A stretch of 64,000 nt of DNA from J051 sp040289295 (lineage in GTDB: Bacteria > Armatimonadota > Fimbriimonadia > Fimbriimonadales > ATM1). The stretch lies in NCBI GenBank assembly GCA_040289295.1, contig PSLA01000009.1:19932-83931 (forward strand), given 5' to 3'. The position numbers were made by a program, and so were the translations under genes. Shown piece by piece: positions 1 through 7,216 of the stretch. Positions within the stretch are counted from its first letter, which is position 1. Each line of letters opens with the position of its first letter. The notes beneath the pieces were generated by a model. It saw only the letters and a list, made by a program, of their open reading frames with translations. It did no database searches and was not told the origin of the DNA.

Positions 1-510
1 AGATCGTACGGTTCCGACAGAGGTGTTCATTACTTCGGATATCTCCTCATACGACAGACCTTGCATGTCGGCAAGCAGCACCGCAACGCGAAACTCGGGG
101 GTCATCTGGTTCAGCGCTTCTTGGATTTCGGCATCCATTTCGCTGTTCAAAACAACGGCCTCGGGCGATGGGCCATCGTCTCGCACGTCCCACGCGGCAC
201 CGGTTTCCGGGTGCGGCTCGTCCAGGCTACTGGCCTTCAGCCTGCCGCGTCGCCGCATCTCGTCAATGTAGGCGTTCGTCATGATGCGGTAGAGCCAACT
301 TGAGAACGGAAGCGACTCGTCGAAGCGATGGAAGAATCGATACGCTCGCACAAAACTCTCTTGAAGCAAGTCCTCCGCATCGGCGCGCCGGCCGGTGAGC
401 CGCAGGGCAAGGTGGAACAGTTGCTGGTAGGTCTGCACCAGGAGCGATTCAAACAGTTCCCGGCGCGCACCGGTAACCATGGCTCCGCGTTCGATTATCT
501 TCGATTCCAA
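1..510 (-). CDS. ECF-type RNA polymerase sigma factor (3' end outside window)
   Basis: Partial sigma-70 family protein; 170 codons are present and the C-terminus runs off the left edge. Region 2 is at about residues 20-70, with the DAEDLLQESFVRAYR and SWLYRIMTNAYIDEMRRR segments. Region 4 starts at about 125 (LNQMTPEFRVAVLLADMQGL, then SYEEISEVMNTSVGTVRS, a helix-turn-helix). There is no region 1 or 3, so it is an extracytoplasmic-function type that would direct core polymerase to alternative promoters. I chose the TTG at 508-510 because AGGAG lies five bases upstream; an in-frame ATG at 478-480 is the alternative. It follows holB by 63 bases on the same strand. No anti-sigma gene is visible, and its stimulus is unknown. 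Confidence 0.9.
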   Translation of the reverse strand, partial: MESKIIERGAMVTGARRELFESLLVQTYQQLFHLALRLTGRRADAEDLLQESFVRAYRFFHRFDESLPFSSWLYRIMTNAYIDEMRRRGRLKASSLDEPHPETGAAWDVRDDGPSPEAVVLNSEMDAEIQEALNQMTPEFRVAVLLADMQGLSYEEISEVMNTSVGTVRS

Positions 511-573
511 CGGTTCTCCTCTCGCCTTTGTCCTACGAGCCGAACCCGACCTGAAGTTCCCCTTTCCGTGGAA

Positions 574-1518
574 TTAGCCTCTGCGTAGCGGGAGGTTGCG
601 CGTGAACATTCTGTCGCAAACGAAGTCGAACCGCACCATCCCTTGCACGAAGCGATGACCCTCGAGCGCGTCTTCCAGCAGCCCTTGCCAGTGGAAGTTG
701 CCGCTCTCAAGTTCGGCGCAAAGCGCATTTCCCAGTAATTGTATCAGTGCAGCATGCCGACTGCGTGTCGGGGTCTCCCTCTCCAGGCCTGCTTCGACCA
801 AGGCGTCAGCCATCGCCTGAAAGTCGTCGCTTGCTTTCAGGGCGTCCTCACGCCGCGCTGAAGGTAGCCATTCGAGGAACGATCGCATCGCGAGGAGGAA
901 CTCAGGAGCACTCTCGAGCGCCGCGACCATTTGTGGGGCCCCTCCGCCCAGCTTCCAGACGAAAGAGTCTTCGCTCCCGTCGAAAGTGGGCAGTTCGCAA
1001 GGCACAAGCAGGCAGCGAGACCGCACCGTCGGCAGCAGCCGGGCGGCGGCGTCCGTCCACAGCACGAGGCGAGCGTGCTCGGGAGTCTCCTCCATCAGTC
1101 GGAGGAGCGCGTTTGAAGCGGCTGGGTTTAGGCGGTGTGCCCTGCCCAGGATGACCACCTTCCGGCGCGCTACCAGCGGGCGCGCTTGCAGGAAGTCTCG
1201 GACGCAAGGCACGCGCCCCTCGTCGCTGCTGGACTCATGCTCTTTGGTTGGCACAATCTGGCTGACCACGATCTGGTCTCCCGCGGATCGAGGCTTGACG
1301 ATGAGAAGGTCGGGGCATGCGCCTCGTTCGAGCGAACGGCACACCGGGCAGTCTCGACACGCTTGTCCTTCGCTTGCTTCGGGGCAGAGCATTGCGTAGG
1401 CGATGTCGAGTGCGACCAACTCTTGGCCTGCGCCCTTCTCGCCCATGATGAGGACGGCTGCGCTTGTGTCTCGCCGCGCGATGTTACGCACTCGCTCGAT
1501 CGTGCCCACGGGCACCAT
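574..1518 (-). CDS. holB: DNA polymerase III delta' subunit
   Basis: Clamp-loader subunit of 314 residues, part of the complex that opens and loads the beta sliding clamp. The AAA+ fold is visible: a P-loop-like GEKGAGQE in which the usual lysine is replaced (delta' is normally inactive as an ATPase), a cysteine cluster CRDCPVC near residue 60 matching the clamp-loader zinc module, the VVILGRAHRLNPAASNALLR sensor stretch and the SRC motif (VRSRC). It is last in the tmk-darA-holB trio. The ATG at 1516-1518 follows the darA stop after one base, which suggests coupling; an in-frame ATG at 1545 would overlap darA by 26 bases. Confidence 0.88.
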   Translation of the reverse strand: MVPVGTIERVRNIARRDTSAAVLIMGEKGAGQELVALDIAYAMLCPEASEGQACRDCPVCRSLERGACPDLLIVKPRSAGDQIVVSQIVPTKEHESSSDEGRVPCVRDFLQARPLVARRKVVILGRAHRLNPAASNALLRLMEETPEHARLVLWTDAAARLLPTVRSRCLLVPCELPTFDGSEDSFVWKLGGGAPQMVAALESAPEFLLAMRSFLEWLPSARREDALKASDDFQAMADALVEAGLERETPTRSRHAALIQLLGNALCAELESGNFHWQGLLEDALEGHRFVQGMVRFDFVCDRMFTRNLPLRRG

Positions 1519-1519
1519 T

Positions 1520-1849
1520 TCAGAAACGGGCGAACTGCTCAACATCCAGCACGAAGACGATGGCGCCGCCGACCGGCACCTTGACGGGATTGGGAACGAA
1601 GGTACCGACGTGGGAGGCGTCGGGCGGCAGCACGTTGACGACCTGCTCTCGCACTTGGCAGTTGCGCTGGATGATGGAGAGGAGTGCTTCTTTTTCCTCC
1701 TCTTGCACGCCGATCAAGAAGGTTGTGTTGCCTTCGCGCAGGAATCCGCCGGTTGAGCCGATGATGGTGAACTTGAAGCCGTCCCTCACCAGGTCGTCTA
1801 CGACCTTGTTCTTGTCACGATTGTGGATGACAGCGATGACGAGCTTCAC
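1520..1849 (-). CDS. darA: PII-like cyclic-di-AMP receptor protein
   Basis: A 109-residue PII-like protein of the DarA/PstA (YaaQ) family, known in Firmicutes to form trimers that bind cyclic-di-AMP. Supporting segments are the N-terminal KLVIAVIHNRDKNKVVDDL, the GFKFTIIGSTGGFLREGNTT loop region, and GVQEEE, with the C-terminal FVLDVEQF. It starts at GTG 1849 close to an assembly gap; GGAGGAGA on the far side of the gap is the likely ribosome-binding site. It sits between tmk and holB exactly as yaaQ does in Bacillus, and the presence of a KimA-type permease elsewhere in the window fits active c-di-AMP signalling. Confidence 0.9.
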   Translation of the reverse strand: MKLVIAVIHNRDKNKVVDDLVRDGFKFTIIGSTGGFLREGNTTFLIGVQEEEKEALLSIIQRNCQVREQVVNVLPPDASHVGTFVPNPVKVPVGGAIVFVLDVEQFARF

Positions 1850-1856
1850 GGCTGGG

Positions 1857-1866
1857 NNNNNNNNNN
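1857..1866. other. Assembly gap (10 N)
   Basis: Ten undetermined bases between tmk and darA. The tmk stop codon and the base pairs linking the GGAGGAGA motif to the darA start fall in or beside this gap. The true length is unknown. Confidence 0.99.
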
Positions 1867-2501
1867 TCTCCTCCCGCCGCGAGTATAGCCTCCAGACCTA
1901 GCACCATTGCCATCTTGCGCAGGGCGTCTTCGAGCACGCGGCTGGGCGGAAGGGTGGCATCGAGCACTCGCCATCGCTCAGGCTCCCGCTTGGCCTCGGA
2001 GAGAAAGCCTTCTCGGACGCGCGCGTGGTACTCAAGGGGCTTGCGGTCGAGGCGGTTGGGGTCTTTCAACCGCGCAAGAGCGATTTCAGGTGGAAGGTCG
2101 AGGAGTAGGGTCACGTCAGGTATAAGGCCGCTCGTCGCAATGTGGTTCAGACTGCGGAGGGTCTCGATGTCTGCTCCTGCGGCATAGCCTTGATAGGCCA
2201 GCGTGGAGTCCGCGAACCGGTCGGAGATGACCCAGATCCCCTTTTCGAGCGAGGGGCGGACGACCCTCATGCAGTGGCGGCGGCGGTCGGCGAGAAATAG
2301 AAACGTTTCGGTCCACACGTCGAGCTCTTCACCGTGAAGCAGGATGTCGCGAATCGGGGCGCCGATGTCGCTTCCGCCGGGTTGGTGTGTAAGTAGATTT
2401 GGGACGCCGGTCGCTGTGAGTCTCTCGGCCAGCGCCTTCGCAAGGGTGCTCTTGCCCGAGCCGTCTTGCCCCTCGATCGTAATCAGCCGCCCGATAGTCA
2501 T
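1867..2501 (-). CDS. tmk: Thymidylate kinase (3' end in gap)
   Basis: dTMP kinase, which makes dTDP for DNA synthesis. The P-loop is GQDGSGKST near residue 11, the DR(F/Y) motif is SDRFADSTLAYQG near residue 95, and the arginine-bearing lid region is LKDPNRLDRKPLE. About 211 residues are readable before the N gap; family members are about 205-215 residues, so only the stop is probably missing. It follows the R3H ATPase by three bases and precedes darA and holB, so it belongs to the long minus-strand operon. The window also encodes the flavin-dependent thymidylate synthase ThyX, which supplies dTMP. Confidence 0.92.
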
Positions 2502-2504
2502 GTG

Positions 2505-4100
2505 TTAGGCAGGTAAGATTCTAACGAATCGGTTAGGCTCCGTGCCGATGCTCTCGCTGCGCAGGTTGTGCTCCTCGATTGCGCGGTGTTGCATTCTCCG
2601 TATCGTAGGCGGCTGCGGCGCGAGGTCGTACGGCTTGCGGCGGGATTTGACGATGCGCACCGCTTCGAGCACCTCTTGCGTTGCGGCAGCGACTGCGTCC
2701 TCCGTTTCGCCCCGTCCATTGCCGGAGAGGATCTCTTCGATCGCTGCGCCGATTTGGGCGAGCGTGTTGCTTCGCACGACGACGACGGGAATCTTCTTTC
2801 CCAGCCGCTGCTTGAAGCGCTCGGGCTTACGCTGGACGGCGCTCCTAATGGCAAGAATCACGTCGGCTGCCGCGGCCTCCTGGGTCACGGCGATCGGGAG
2901 ACGCTTCTCGCGGATGACGCGCTCGAGGCGGGTTCGTGCGATCCCGTATGGGAACACTCGGATGACACCTCTTGCGCCGGGCGCATGCGCGCCGATGCGG
3001 GGGCTGGGGAAACCCGGGGGAACGGTCTCCTCCAATCGGACGCCGGGCGTCGGCTCGAGCATTGCCGGTTCGGGGGTTAGCACCTCCAGGTGTCCATCCG
3101 AGCCTCGGATGCGAATCTCGGGCCTCGGCGCGACGCCCCTAAGGATCGAATCCACTGTCTTCTGAACGTCGTGATGGACGGCGAGGCGGTCGTAGTCGAG
3201 GATCTCGATGACGACGTCAAACGTTGGGGGCGCCTTGCGCTCGAGCACGGTCTTTTGAGTGCCTCGCCTTCGGGCTTCTTCGTCCGAGAGGGTAACTGCT
3301 TGGATGCCTCCTATGAGGTCGGCGAGGGTTGGGTTGAGCATCAGGTTCTCGAGCGTCTGCCCGTGTGCGGTTCCGATCAGTTGCACTCCTCGCTCGGCGA
3401 TGGTCCGCGCAGCGTATGCTTCGGCTTCAGTTCCGATTTCGTCAATGACGACAACCTCCGGCATGTGGTTCTCCACCGCTTCGATCATGATTTGGTGTTG
3501 CAGGCTTGGGTCAACCACTTGCATCCTTCGAGCTGAGCCAATTGCAGGGTGTGGGATGTCGCCGTCACCAGCAATCTCGTTCGACGTGTCTACGATGACT
3601 ACGCGTTTGTTCATGCGGTCCGCCAAGAGGCGCGCCATCTCTCGCAGCTTGGTCGTTTTGCCGATTCCGGGCTTGCCGAGTAGCAAGATGGACTTTCCGC
3701 TCTCGACGATGTCTTCGATGATGTCAATCGTCCCTAGAATCGCTCTGCCCACGCGGCAAGTAAGGCCGATGATCCGCTCCTGTCGGTTTCGGATGGCACT
3801 GATGCGGTGGAGAGTGCGCTCGATGCCGGCTCGGTTGTCCGTGCCGAAATCACTGATTCGCTCGCTAACGTATCGGATGTCGTCTTCGCTGATGGTGTAG
3901 TCGTAGAACCGCTCGAACCTGTTCTTGAGCCGTATTTCGGCGGCCCTTCCGAAGTCGAGAACGACTTCGATCAGGTCATCGAGGTCGGGAATGCTTTGCA
4001 GTCGTTGTCGGATGACGGGCGGCAGCGCATCGAGAAGCAACTCGAGCTCCTCTCGGTTATCCGGCATGGAGTTCGGGTCTGTTGGCGGTATATGCTTCAT
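2505..4100 (-). CDS. SpoIIIAA-like AAA ATPase with R3H domain
   Basis: A 531-residue cytoplasmic ATPase of the group related to SpoIIIAA and plastid Ycf45. The central ATPase has Walker A GKPGIGKT at 142-149 and Walker B VVVIDE at about 216-221. The C-terminal end carries an R3H single-stranded nucleic-acid-binding motif (RRMQH with RSESIGTEPNR). A helical N-terminal segment of about 110 residues precedes the ATPase. Its stop region abuts tmk, and its ATG overlaps the htrA stop in an ATGA junction. In cyanobacteria and Firmicutes such proteins occur outside sporulation; the target here is unknown and there is no other sporulation gene in the window. Confidence 0.85.
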   Translation of the reverse strand: MKHIPPTDPNSMPDNREELELLLDALPPVIRQRLQSIPDLDDLIEVVLDFGRAAEIRLKNRFERFYDYTISEDDIRYVSERISDFGTDNRAGIERTLHRISAIRNRQERIIGLTCRVGRAILGTIDIIEDIVESGKSILLLGKPGIGKTTKLREMARLLADRMNKRVVIVDTSNEIAGDGDIPHPAIGSARRMQVVDPSLQHQIMIEAVENHMPEVVVIDEIGTEAEAYAARTIAERGVQLIGTAHGQTLENLMLNPTLADLIGGIQAVTLSDEEARRRGTQKTVLERKAPPTFDVVIEILDYDRLAVHHDVQKTVDSILRGVAPRPEIRIRGSDGHLEVLTPEPAMLEPTPGVRLEETVPPGFPSPRIGAHAPGARGVIRVFPYGIARTRLERVIREKRLPIAVTQEAAAADVILAIRSAVQRKPERFKQRLGKKIPVVVVRSNTLAQIGAAIEEILSGNGRGETEDAVAAATQEVLEAVRIVKSRRKPYDLAPQPPTIRRMQHRAIEEHNLRSESIGTEPNRFVRILPA

Positions 4101-5200
4101 TGCGAACTATCTTCGAGTGTGGCTTCTGTGGTTTTCTCCTCTCCTCCGCGCCAGAAGGTGACCTGGACCTTTTGCCCGACTTCGGCCTTCATCATGAAAA
4201 GCAGAAAGTCGCTGGGGTCTCGCAAGGCCTGGTTGTTCATCTTGGTGATGATGTCGAGCTGCTTGAGTCCTGCCTTGTCGGCTGGGCCCCCAGGTTTCAC
4301 CGCGAGGACAACAAGTCCCTGGTCGGGCAGTTCTATGGGGCCGACGAGTTCTCGCAGGTAAGGGTCCCTTCTTGGCGCGGGATGCCACTTTGCGCGAATG
4401 GCGAGCGTCGGGTGTCTCATCCGCCCGTGCGTCTGAATCTCTTTCACGAACTTAAGCACCTGCTTCGAGGGGATCGCGAAGCCGAGGCCGACGCTCCCCC
4501 CCGTCGGGGAAAGGATTGCCGTGTTGATGCCGACGACCTGCCCGTGAATGTTTGCGAGCGGCCCACCGCTATTGCCCTGGTTGATCGCGGCGTCAGTTTG
4601 AATGGCGCCGACCAGTGGGTAAGCTTCTCCTGGTGCCGGCAGGTCCCGGTTGAGCGCACTGACAACACCGACGCTGAGGGTGTTCTCAATGCCGAGCGGC
4701 GCGCCGATGGCGAACACCCACTCTCCCTGCACGAGATCGTCGCTGTCTCCGAGTTCTGCGAAGGGTAGGCCGTTCGCGTTGATCTTCAGGAGCGCGAGGT
4801 CGGACGGCACATCCGCTCCCACCACGCGTGCTTCGTGCGCGGAGCCATCCTGCAACTTGACGACGATTGCGTCCGCGCCTTCGATGACATGATTGTTGGT
4901 AACGATGTAGCCGTCGCTCGATAGGATCACGCCCGATCCGAGCCCGGTTTGCACTTGGTTGCCGCTGAAGAAGTCCCTTTGCATCGAGAAGATGCTGACG
5001 ACTGCGGGGCGGACCTTCTGCACGGCTTCGGTAAATGCGACCTGCCCTGGGTCCTTATCGTATCGGATCGGCTTGTATCCGGCAAGCTGCTCAAGCGAAC
5101 TGACAGGCTTTGCCAGCCGGTCGTGTAGCAACAAAGCGGTGAACACGCCCGCAAAACACACTACGAACATTGCGGCATAGGTTAGTAGACGATTAGACAC
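4097..5200 (-). CDS. HtrA/DegP-like membrane-anchored serine protease with PDZ domain
   Basis: A 367-residue envelope quality-control protease. An N-terminal hydrophobic segment (about residues 5-25) would anchor it in the membrane. The trypsin-like domain has the catalytic triad His104 (TNNHVIEG), Asp134 (SDLALLK) and Ser211 (NQGNSGGPL). One PDZ domain follows at about 275-360 (GLVVLAVKPGGPADKAGL). I chose the GTG at 5198-5200 because GGAG lies five bases upstream and it overlaps the ribH stop by eight bases; a longer reading from 5245 would overlap ribH by 53 bases. The gene sits between ribH and the R3H ATPase with overlapping junctions on both sides. Confidence 0.88.
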   Translation of the reverse strand: MSNRLLTYAAMFVVCFAGVFTALLLHDRLAKPVSSLEQLAGYKPIRYDKDPGQVAFTEAVQKVRPAVVSIFSMQRDFFSGNQVQTGLGSGVILSSDGYIVTNNHVIEGADAIVVKLQDGSAHEARVVGADVPSDLALLKINANGLPFAELGDSDDLVQGEWVFAIGAPLGIENTLSVGVVSALNRDLPAPGEAYPLVGAIQTDAAINQGNSGGPLANIHGQVVGINTAILSPTGGSVGLGFAIPSKQVLKFVKEIQTHGRMRHPTLAIRAKWHPAPRRDPYLRELVGPIELPDQGLVVLAVKPGGPADKAGLKQLDIITKMNNQALRDPSDFLLFMMKAEVGQKVQVTFWRGGEEKTTEATLEDSSQ

Positions 5201-5660
5201 TGCGACTCCGTTTCTTCTTTTGACATACGGCTTCAATGGCCGCAAGCGCTGCCTCTTCGCCTTTGTTTCCTTTTTTCAATCCCGCTCGTTCCAGCGCCTC
5301 TTCCTGGGTTGCGCAGGTGAGGATGCCCCACGTTACAGGAACGCCCGTCCGCATCATCAGGTCCGCAACGGCTCCGGCGACGGAATTGGACAGTTGTTGC
5401 GCATGGATGGTGTCGCCCCTCAGGACACACCCCACACACACGACAGCGTCAGCGCCTTCCTCGATCAGCGCATGAACGAGGACCGGAACTTCCCATGTCC
5501 CCGAGACCCAGAACACCTCCGGGTCATGGATGCCGTGCATCCGAAGAGCCCGCTCGGCGCCCGCAGCCAGGCGCTCGGTCACGAGCTCATTCCACCGGGC
5601 TGCGACGATGGGGATCCGAAATCCCTCCGCATTCAAAACGGCCTCAACTCTCGGGCACAT
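5193..5660 (-). CDS. ribH: 6,7-dimethyl-8-ribityllumazine synthase
   Basis: Penultimate enzyme of riboflavin synthesis, condensing the ribityl-uracil amine with dihydroxybutanone phosphate. Family segments are RIPIVAARWNELVT, the substrate loop WVSGTWEVP, and GCVLRGDTIHAQQLSNS, which holds the conserved catalytic histidine. The 155-residue reading from ATG 5660 matches the normal family length of about 155 and overlaps the ribBA stop by 17 bases; an upstream in-frame start at 5735 would add 25 residues unlike the family. A ribE riboflavin synthase is not in the window, but ribF is at 46426-47352. Confidence 0.9.
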   Translation of the reverse strand: MCPRVEAVLNAEGFRIPIVAARWNELVTERLAAGAERALRMHGIHDPEVFWVSGTWEVPVLVHALIEEGADAVVCVGCVLRGDTIHAQQLSNSVAGAVADLMMRTGVPVTWGILTCATQEEALERAGLKKGNKGEEAALAAIEAVCQKKKRSRSV

Positions 5661-6969
5661 TTTGTTGATTGTCGTGTTCGCGACGACGCTCACCCTCCCC
5701 GGTGACCTGGTTTTCGCGAGGGGTACCGTTGGCATCGCGACCGTCGTCGCCAGACGCCGCGGGAGGGATGAGGTGCCCCAGTTTGTCTCGCTTGGCGCTC
5801 AGATAGCGCGTGCGCTCGGGCAGCGGCGGGGCGAGCAGTGGCACGTGCTCGACGATCTCCAAGCCATGGCCCTCGATTCCGGCGACCTTGCTGGGGTTGT
5901 TGGTCATCAGTCGCATCCGCTGGATTCCGAGGTCAACGAGCACCTGTGCACCGATGCCGTAATCGCGAAGGTCGGGCTTGAAGCCCAGCGCTCGGTTCGC
6001 CTCGACCGTGTCAAGGCCTTGATCCTGCAGTTCGTAGGCTTTGAGCTTGTTGAGGAGTCCGATGCCGCGTCCCTCGTGAGGGATGTAGAGCAGACAGCCT
6101 CGTTTTGCGTTTGCGATTGCGCCGAGCGCAAGTTCGAGTTGGTCACCGCAGTCACATCGAAGCGAATCGAGGATGTCTCCTGTTACGCAACTCGAATGCA
6201 CCCGTACGAGCACCGGGTCACCGTCGGCGATATCTCCCATGGTGAGCGCGAGATACGGCGTGCCGTCCACTTGGCTTTCGTAGGCGATGAGTTGGAACAC
6301 TCCGTGTCTGGTCGGGAAGGTGATAGGCCCGGCGACCTTTTGGATCAGCCTTTCAGTGCGCCTGCGGTAGGCGATGAGGTCAGCGATGGTGATGATCTTC
6401 AAACCATGCTCGTTCGCGAGGCGTTCGAGCGCGGGAAGACGTGCCATAGACCCGTCATCGTCAAGGATCTCGCACAGGACGCCGACAGGCTTGAGTCCGG
6501 CGAGAACGCACAGGTCAACGGTTGCCTCTGTGTGGCCGGCGCGCTTGAGGACGCCACCTGCCTCGGCGCGCAGAGGGATGACGTGGCCTGGTCGCGCGAA
6601 GTCCTCGGGTCGCGCGTCGTCGTCTGCGAAGAGGCGAACCGTAACCGAACGGTCGAATGCGGACACGCCGGTGGTCGTTCCCTCTCTCGCATCCACGGTT
6701 TCGCCCATGGCGGTTCCGAGGCGGCTGGTGTTCTCCTTCACCATCATTGGGATTCCCAATTCGTTGAGTCGCTGCTCGGTTGTGGGCACGCAGGGGATGC
6801 CGCGCCCGCGAGTAAGCATGAAATTCATCGCCTCGGGAGTGACGAGCTCGGCAGCCATCACCAGGTCGCCTTCGTTCTCCCGGTCGGGGTCGTCCACGAC
6901 GATGACCATCCGCCCGTGGCGAATGTCCTCTATGGCTTCCTTGATGGTTGAGAAGGGTGTGCGGAGCAT
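5644..6969 (-). CDS. ribBA: Bifunctional 3,4-dihydroxy-2-butanone 4-phosphate synthase / GTP cyclohydrolase II
   Basis: Catalyses the two entry reactions of riboflavin synthesis. The N-terminal RibB domain carries DDPDRENEGDLVMAAE and the C-terminal RibA domain carries the zinc-binding cysteines (SSCVTG and RCDCGDQ) and the GRGIGL loop. I start it at ATG 6969 (MLRTPFSTIKEAIEDI), giving 441 residues; in-frame sequence upstream to 7062 lacks family similarity. A hydrophilic tail of about 40 residues follows RibA. It heads the operon that runs ribH-htrA-R3H-tmk-darA-holB. A minus-strand TATACT box lies at 7010-7015. I see no FMN riboswitch in the 34-base leader that this box would imply. Confidence 0.92.
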   Translation of the reverse strand: MLRTPFSTIKEAIEDIRHGRMVIVVDDPDRENEGDLVMAAELVTPEAMNFMLTRGRGIPCVPTTEQRLNELGIPMMVKENTSRLGTAMGETVDAREGTTTGVSAFDRSVTVRLFADDDARPEDFARPGHVIPLRAEAGGVLKRAGHTEATVDLCVLAGLKPVGVLCEILDDDGSMARLPALERLANEHGLKIITIADLIAYRRRTERLIQKVAGPITFPTRHGVFQLIAYESQVDGTPYLALTMGDIADGDPVLVRVHSSCVTGDILDSLRCDCGDQLELALGAIANAKRGCLLYIPHEGRGIGLLNKLKAYELQDQGLDTVEANRALGFKPDLRDYGIGAQVLVDLGIQRMRLMTNNPSKVAGIEGHGLEIVEHVPLLAPPLPERTRYLSAKRDKLGHLIPPAASGDDGRDANGTPRENQVTGEGERRREHDNQQNVPES

Positions 6970-6980
6970 CGGCTCAAGGT

Positions 6981-7002
6981 GCCGGTAACGGTACCGGCTT
7001 TT
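6981..7002 (+). terminator. Hairpin followed by TTTT, at the ribBA 5' end
   Basis: A 7-bp stem (GCCGGTA / TACCGGC) with a four-base loop, followed on the plus strand by TTTT. On the plus strand it looks like a weak terminator. Read on the minus strand it would be a leader hairpin just upstream of the ribBA start. Which role applies cannot be decided from sequence alone. Confidence 0.35.
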
Positions 7003-7009
7003 CCGACAA

Positions 7010-7015
7010 AGTATA
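7010..7015 (-). promoter_or_regulatory. Candidate -10 box of the ribBA operon
   Basis: TATACT on the minus strand, 40 bases from the ribBA start codon. No good -35 match is seen at the usual distance. It would give a transcript with a short leader containing the 6981-6998 hairpin. Confidence 0.4.
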
Positions 7016-7030
7016 CCGTAGAGTGGGGTT

Positions 7031-7045
7031 TGGCACGCTCTTTGC
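7031..7045 (+). promoter_or_regulatory. Sigma-54-type -24/-12 promoter match
   Basis: TGGCACGCTCTTTGC matches the sigma-54 consensus TGGCAC-N5-TTGC exactly, with GG and GC ten bases apart as required. It points right, into a stretch that ends in a strong terminator at 7103-7135. No sigma-54 or enhancer-binding protein gene is in the window, so the match may be chance. Confidence 0.45.
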
Positions 7046-7056
7046 CCTTCTACTCC

Positions 7057-7135
7057 GTGCATTGCCTCTCACGAGCATGGCATCATCCAAAACCTCCGAA
7101 CGGGGAGCCCGGGCAATCGGGCTCCCGCTCTTTTT
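7057..7135 (+). ncRNA. Candidate small RNA (about 80 nt)
   Basis: Bounded by the -24/-12 promoter match at 7031-7045 and the T-tailed hairpin at 7103-7135, this would be a transcript of about 80 nucleotides between the divergent ribBA and gatB genes. It contains an unpaired AACCTCC element just before the terminator stem, which could pair with Shine-Dalgarno sequences. A 40-codon reading frame from ATG 7077 runs through the hairpin but has no family resemblance. No known RNA family is recognised. Confidence 0.3.
7103..7135 (+). terminator. Rho-independent terminator
   Basis: Perfect 9-bp stem GGGAGCCCG / CGGGCTCCC with a six-base loop, followed by TCTTTTT. No plus-strand protein gene precedes it, so it ends either a small RNA or an aborted leader upstream of gatB. 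Confidence 0.7.
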
Positions 7136-7203
7136 GGCTTCTTGCTTGAGCGGGGGCTCATGTCCCGTGCTGTTGGCATCAAGGCTCAACGTCCGTTGAC
7201 GTG

Positions 7204-7209
7204 TAAAAT
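7204..7209 (+). promoter_or_regulatory. TA box of gatB (leaderless start)
   Basis: TAAAAT with seven bases between it and the gatB ATG at 7217; no Shine-Dalgarno sequence is present. Transcription would begin at or next to the start codon. Confidence 0.6.
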
Positions 7210-7216
7210 CCGCGCG

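Noticed and set aside
574..1518. Missing P-loop lysine in holB as a defect
   Set aside because: Delta' subunits normally lack a functional ATP site, so the change is expected.
5530..6951. 473-codon open frame on the plus strand opposite ribBA and ribH
   Set aside because: Antisense shadow of well-recognised genes; no motifs or initiation signals.
6970..7060. FMN riboswitch ahead of ribBA
   Set aside because: None of the conserved RFN element blocks are present in the short leader.
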